In this document: positions 14,638 to 17,468 of the stretch, piece after piece
Layout of the letters: each line of letters opens with the position of its first letter
Position numbering within the stretch: position 1 is the stretch's first letter
Assembly (NCBI GenBank): GCA_002493085.1
Contig: DKXQ01000166.1
Location: 1 to 17,468 of the forward strand
Source of the DNA: Lachnoclostridium sp. UBA7122
Lineage (GTDB): Bacteria; Bacillota; Clostridia; Lachnospirales; Lachnospiraceae
Length of the DNA: 17,468 bases
Reading direction: 5' to 3'
Program-made: the position numbers and the translations under genes
The notes under the pieces: model-generated
What the model was told of the DNA's origin: nothing
Databases searched by the model: none
Seen by the model: only the letters and a program-made list of their open reading frames with translations

Positions 14638-17028
14638 TTACCTGAATTCTGCAATAGTTACGCCCATATCCCCTTCACCAAATTCACCAAGGCGGAAGGA
14701 TTTCACATATTTTGTACGTTTAAGGTGGCCGTGTACGGCATTTCTTAATGCACCAGTGCCTCTTCCATGTATAATTGTGACATGTTCCATATGTGCAAGA
14801 TATGCATCATCAAGATATTTGCCAAGCAAAGGTATTGCTTCATCAACAGTCATGCCTATAAGGTTTATTTCCTGGTGTACAGATGAAGCTTTATCCATTC
14901 TTATATTGCCGCTTCCAGTATTTTTACTGCCTTTCGCTGGTTTGGCTTTGTCTTTATGGGTCTGGATTAATTCAATATCTTTAATGTTTACTTTAGTTCT
15001 TAACAGGCCTGCCTGCACAAAGAAATCCCCCTTATCATTTGGAAGTGTGCTTACAGTTCCAACAGAATTAAGTGAAAGGATTTTTACATCAGAACCTATC
15101 ATAAGGTCGGAAGCTTTAACAGATTTTGCTTTTGGCCTGCTTTTCTGTACAGCCGCCTTTGAATGGCTGTCGTTTAACTTGTTTCTCAGGTTTGCACGTT
15201 CAGCTTCCATTTCCCTTATATGTTTATCACTTTGTGCCCATTTAGTGTATTTGCGTATAGTTTCATCTGCAAATTCTTTAGCTTCATTAAGTATTTTTGC
15301 AGCTTTTTCATTGGCATTTTGTATTATCCGTTCTTTGGAACTTTCAAGTTTTTCTGTTTTTTCACGCAGTTCTTTTTTCAGTGCAGATATTTCTTTCCTG
15401 TTTTCAGAGGCAATAGTGCGCTCCTTTTCAAGCTGCAGCCTGGTTTTTTCAAGATTATTTATAACATCTTCAAACTGTTGTGCATCAGATGAAACATGTC
15501 TTTTAGCATCTTGTATTATTTCATCAGACAGCCCGAGCCTGCCTGATATTGCAAAAGCATTGCTTTTGCCAGGCACACCAATTAAAAGGCGGTACGTTGG
15601 ACGCAGTGTTGAAACGTCAAATTCACAACATGCATTTTCTACATCAGGTGTTTGTAATGCATAAAGTTTAAGTTCACTGTAATGTGTAGTTGCCATAACT
15701 ACAGAACCACGGCTGTGAAGGTTTGAAAGAATAGCCGTTGCAAGGGCAGCACCCTCCACTGGGTCAGTCCCTGCGCCAAGCTCGTCAAAAAGCACAAGGC
15801 TCTCTTCATTAGCACGCTCCAGTATTGAAACAGTGTTTACCATGTGTGATGAAAATGTACTAAGGCTTTGTTCAATGCTTTGTTCATCACCTATATCTGC
15901 AAAAACTTCATCAAATATTCTCAGACAGGAACCATCAAAAGCAGGGATATGAAGGCCTGCCTGTCCCATAAGTGTAAATAGGCCAGCCGTTTTAAGAGAA
16001 ACAGTTTTTCCACCAGTATTAGGGCCTGTAACAACAAGCAGTGAAAAATCTTTTCCAATATTGAGGTCTATAGGAACTACCTTTTTACTATCTATAAGCG
16101 GATGGCGTCCCTTTTTAATTTCAATATAATTTTCTTCTGGGAACCTGGGCTCAGTAGCACGCATATTTTTAGACAGCATTGCTTTAGCAAATATAAAATC
16201 AAGCTCTGACAACACATTAAAATCTTGTTCTATATAAAAGTTTTGTTCTGCTGCCTGGTTACTTAATTCTGCAAGTATTTTTTCAATTTCCTGCTGTTCT
16301 TTTAACTCAAGTTCACGTATTTCATTATTTAACTTTACAACAGATGCCGGCTCTATAAAAAGTGTGGAACCAGTAGAAGACTGGTCATGTATCATTCCAT
16401 TAAAAGAAGAGCGGTATTCTGCTTTAACTGGAAGGCAGTATCTGCCATTGCGCATAGTTATAATTGCATCCTGCAGCATACTGCGGCTTCCACTATTTAA
16501 TATGCTTCCAAGCTGTTCATGGATTTTATTACTTGTTGTTTTAATCCGCCGTCTGGTCTGTGCAAGCCCGGGACTTGCATCATCTGCTATTTCATCTTCA
16601 GCAGGAATACATCGCTTTATCTCCTGCATAAGTGGAAAAAGCGGTTCTATAAGCATATATCTTTCATTTAATGAATCGCCAGTTTCATCATCTTCGTTAA
16701 GGCTCTGGCGGAAGTAGTTTTTAATGCGTCCTGCTGCATCTAACAGTGCTGATATGGCAAGAAGTTCGCCAGTTCCAAGTATAGAGCCTATTTCAAGCCG
16801 TTTTAAACTTGCACGTATATCTTTTATGCCACTAAAAGATACTCCGCCCTGTGTAAGGATGTGTGTAAGTGCATCTGAAGTTTCACGCTGTGATGCTTCA
16901 ATCCACTTCCTGTCACTGTGCGGAAGAAGATTATGGCAGTATTCTTTGCCGACAGGTGAGAAAGCAAGATCTTCAAGTTGTTTTATAATTTTATTATATT
17001 CTAAAGTATGCAAAGCTTTTTCATTCAT
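14638..17028 (-). CDS. mutS2: MutS2 (ATPase with Smr endonuclease domain)
   Basis: MutS2 is a MutS-family ATPase without the mismatch-recognition domain. It has been tied to suppression of recombination and, in Bacillus, to splitting of collided ribosomes. The 796-residue protein has a core and lever region (about 1-300), Walker A GPNTGGKT (335-342), and Walker B LVLFDELGAGTDP (about 411-423). It continues with THYSEL, a long coiled coil (about 515-635) and a C-terminal Smr domain (about 721-795) with HGRGTGALR. The start at MNEKALHTLEYNKI matches the family. The in-frame ATG at 17103 would add 25 residues unlike MutS2 and has no SD. Its leader hairpin is described separately. The response-regulator and kinase genes follow on the same strand. 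Confidence 0.93.
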   Translation of the reverse strand: MNEKALHTLEYNKIIKQLEDLAFSPVGKEYCHNLLPHSDRKWIEASQRETSDALTHILTQGGVSFSGIKDIRASLKRLEIGSILGTGELLAISALLDAAGRIKNYFRQSLNEDDETGDSLNERYMLIEPLFPLMQEIKRCIPAEDEIADDASPGLAQTRRRIKTTSNKIHEQLGSILNSGSRSMLQDAIITMRNGRYCLPVKAEYRSSFNGMIHDQSSTGSTLFIEPASVVKLNNEIRELELKEQQEIEKILAELSNQAAEQNFYIEQDFNVLSELDFIFAKAMLSKNMRATEPRFPEENYIEIKKGRHPLIDSKKVVPIDLNIGKDFSLLVVTGPNTGGKTVSLKTAGLFTLMGQAGLHIPAFDGSCLRIFDEVFADIGDEQSIEQSLSTFSSHMVNTVSILERANEESLVLFDELGAGTDPVEGAALATAILSNLHSRGSVVMATTHYSELKLYALQTPDVENACCEFDVSTLRPTYRLLIGVPGKSNAFAISGRLGLSDEIIQDAKRHVSSDAQQFEDVINNLEKTRLQLEKERTIASENRKEISALKKELREKTEKLESSKERIIQNANEKAAKILNEAKEFADETIRKYTKWAQSDKHIREMEAERANLRNKLNDSHSKAAVQKSRPKAKSVKASDLMIGSDVKILSLNSVGTVSTLPNDKGDFFVQAGLLRTKVNIKDIELIQTHKDKAKPAKGSKNTGSGNIRMDKASSVHQEINLIGMTVDEAIPLLGKYLDDAYLAHMEHVTIIHGRGTGALRNAVHGHLKRTKYVKSFRLGEFGEGDMGVTIAEFR

Positions 17029-17037
17029 AATGTAACA

Positions 17038-17085
17038 GGCACTCCTCCCATTACCCTTGGGTGATGGGAGGAGTGCCGTCCTCCT
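17038..17085 (-). promoter_or_regulatory. Hairpin between SD and start codon of mutS2
   Basis: The arms 17038-17056 and 17059-17077 form a 19-bp inverted repeat with a single non-Watson-Crick position. On the minus-strand mRNA an AGGAGG (17085 to 17080) ends 2 bases before the hairpin, and the ATG begins 9 bases after it. If the stem folds, the effective SD-to-start spacing is 11 bases. The 3' arm on the mRNA itself contains GGGAGGAG, a second SD 15 bases from the ATG that the stem would hide. On the plus strand the stem is followed by a T-rich run, so it could also end antisense transcription. Confidence 0.7.
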
Positions 17086-17157
17086 TTTTTTATTTTTAGA
17101 CATATCTGGCAGAGGAGCAAAAGCGGTTTCCTGGTTTCTCCAGCATTGTTTTAATGA

Positions 17158-17186
17158 AGTATAACAAATATATATTTTAATGTAAA
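17158..17186 (-). promoter_or_regulatory. Promoter for mutS2
   Basis: On the minus strand TTTACA (17181-17186) and TATACT (17158-17163) are separated by 17 bases. The predicted start is near 17151, giving a leader of about 120 bases that holds the hairpin. Confidence 0.65.
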
Positions 17187-17468
17187 GTATTAATGCTAAT
17201 TGGGGTAATGTAACTTTATCTGGAGATATGAAAGATTAGATATATTGTGCAACTTTTTAGATATAATATCATATATGGACTCTGGCATGGCAGCACGCAG
17301 TGGTGCATAAAGCCCTAAAAAACAGGGCTTAAATATGTTTTAGCTGCTTTTAATTTAAAATCCAGAAAATTAATGGAAACTTTGGAATAGCAAAAGAAGC
17401 AATTAAAAAATGTAATATAAACATGTCAATATTCTATATAAAAGCGTATCAAAAAGTGTGCTTTTTGA
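17187..17468. other. AT-rich intergenic end of window with two small inverted repeats
   Basis: I see no supported gene here. AAGCCCT (17310-17316) pairs with AGGGCTT (17324-17330) around a 7-base loop. TCAAAAAG (17449-17456) pairs with CTTTTTGA (17461-17468) at the very edge. A minus-strand TTGACA lies at 17425-17430 with a fair -10 (TTTAAT) 16 bases further on. A plus frame is open from 17354 to the edge but has no start with an SD, so it is not called as a gene. Confidence 0.4.

Noticed and set aside
14756..15664. A 302-codon plus-strand open frame
   Set aside because: It is antisense to the Smr, coiled-coil and ATPase parts of mutS2. Its Ser/Leu/Phe-rich composition is what the complement of Lys/Glu-rich coding gives.
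17029..17103. A 25-residue N-terminal extension of MutS2 from the ATG at 17103
   Set aside because: That ATG has no SD, the extension would be encoded by the hairpin, and MutS2 proteins normally begin near the MNEKALHTLEYNKI position.
904..17123. A shared GGAGCAAAAG string near 904-913 and 17114-17123
   Set aside because: It is only about ten bases with no extended similarity on either side, so chance is enough.
17354..17468. An open plus-strand frame running off the window edge
   Set aside because: It is only about 38 codons, has no SD-supported start and lies in AT-rich DNA. It could be a gene continuing outside, but this is not supportable here.

Overview
The window looks like ordinary chromosome from a low-GC, Gram-positive anaerobe of the Clostridia, most likely family Lachnospiraceae (inference). 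The support is: AT-rich DNA, strong AGGAGG-type Shine-Dalgarno (SD) sites, sigma-A type promoters, heavy use of ATA and AGG codons, a tetrahydrofolate (THF) riboswitch in front of a folate ECF transporter gene, a VanW-domain surface protein, MutS2, and a WalK/PhoR-like sensor pair. I see no tRNA, rRNA, insertion sequence, prophage or CRISPR array.

Layout from left to right: a foldable leader at 1-95 and tatD (+); a convergent minus-strand pair (an Na+/H+- or arsenite-type anion permease followed by a cytidylate-kinase-like protein); a divergent plus-strand pair ksgA-pepP whose promoter overlaps that of the permease; a minus-strand one-helix/TPR-like hypothetical gene; a 34-residue membrane peptide gene with its own promoter and terminator; a plus-strand run of vanW-domain gene, AIR-synthase/HypE-like gene, Lrp/AsnC regulator, aminotransferase and trmL; a THF riboswitch controlling folT; then, after a bidirectional terminator, a minus-strand group read as mutS2, OmpR-type response regulator and sensor histidine kinase.

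Functionally this is mainly translation and RNA maintenance (ksgA, trmL, mutS2), peptide and amino-acid metabolism (pepP, aminotransferase with a translationally coupled Lrp regulator), folate uptake under folate control, and envelope sensing or maintenance (vanW-domain protein, two-component system). Gene starts were chosen from SD spacing, so several differ from the longest open frame (cytidylate-kinase-like, ksgA, pepP with TTG, vanW, mutS2).

The least ordinary signals are regulatory. The mutS2 leader carries a 19-bp inverted repeat lying exactly between a strong SD and the ATG, with a second SD buried in one arm. The permease leader has two perfect 18-bp tandem repeats downstream of a consensus promoter. 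The 34-residue membrane peptide has a promoter inside the neighbouring divergent gene and a possible coupled 10-codon leader ORF. I did not find convincing evidence of a wholly new multi-gene system.
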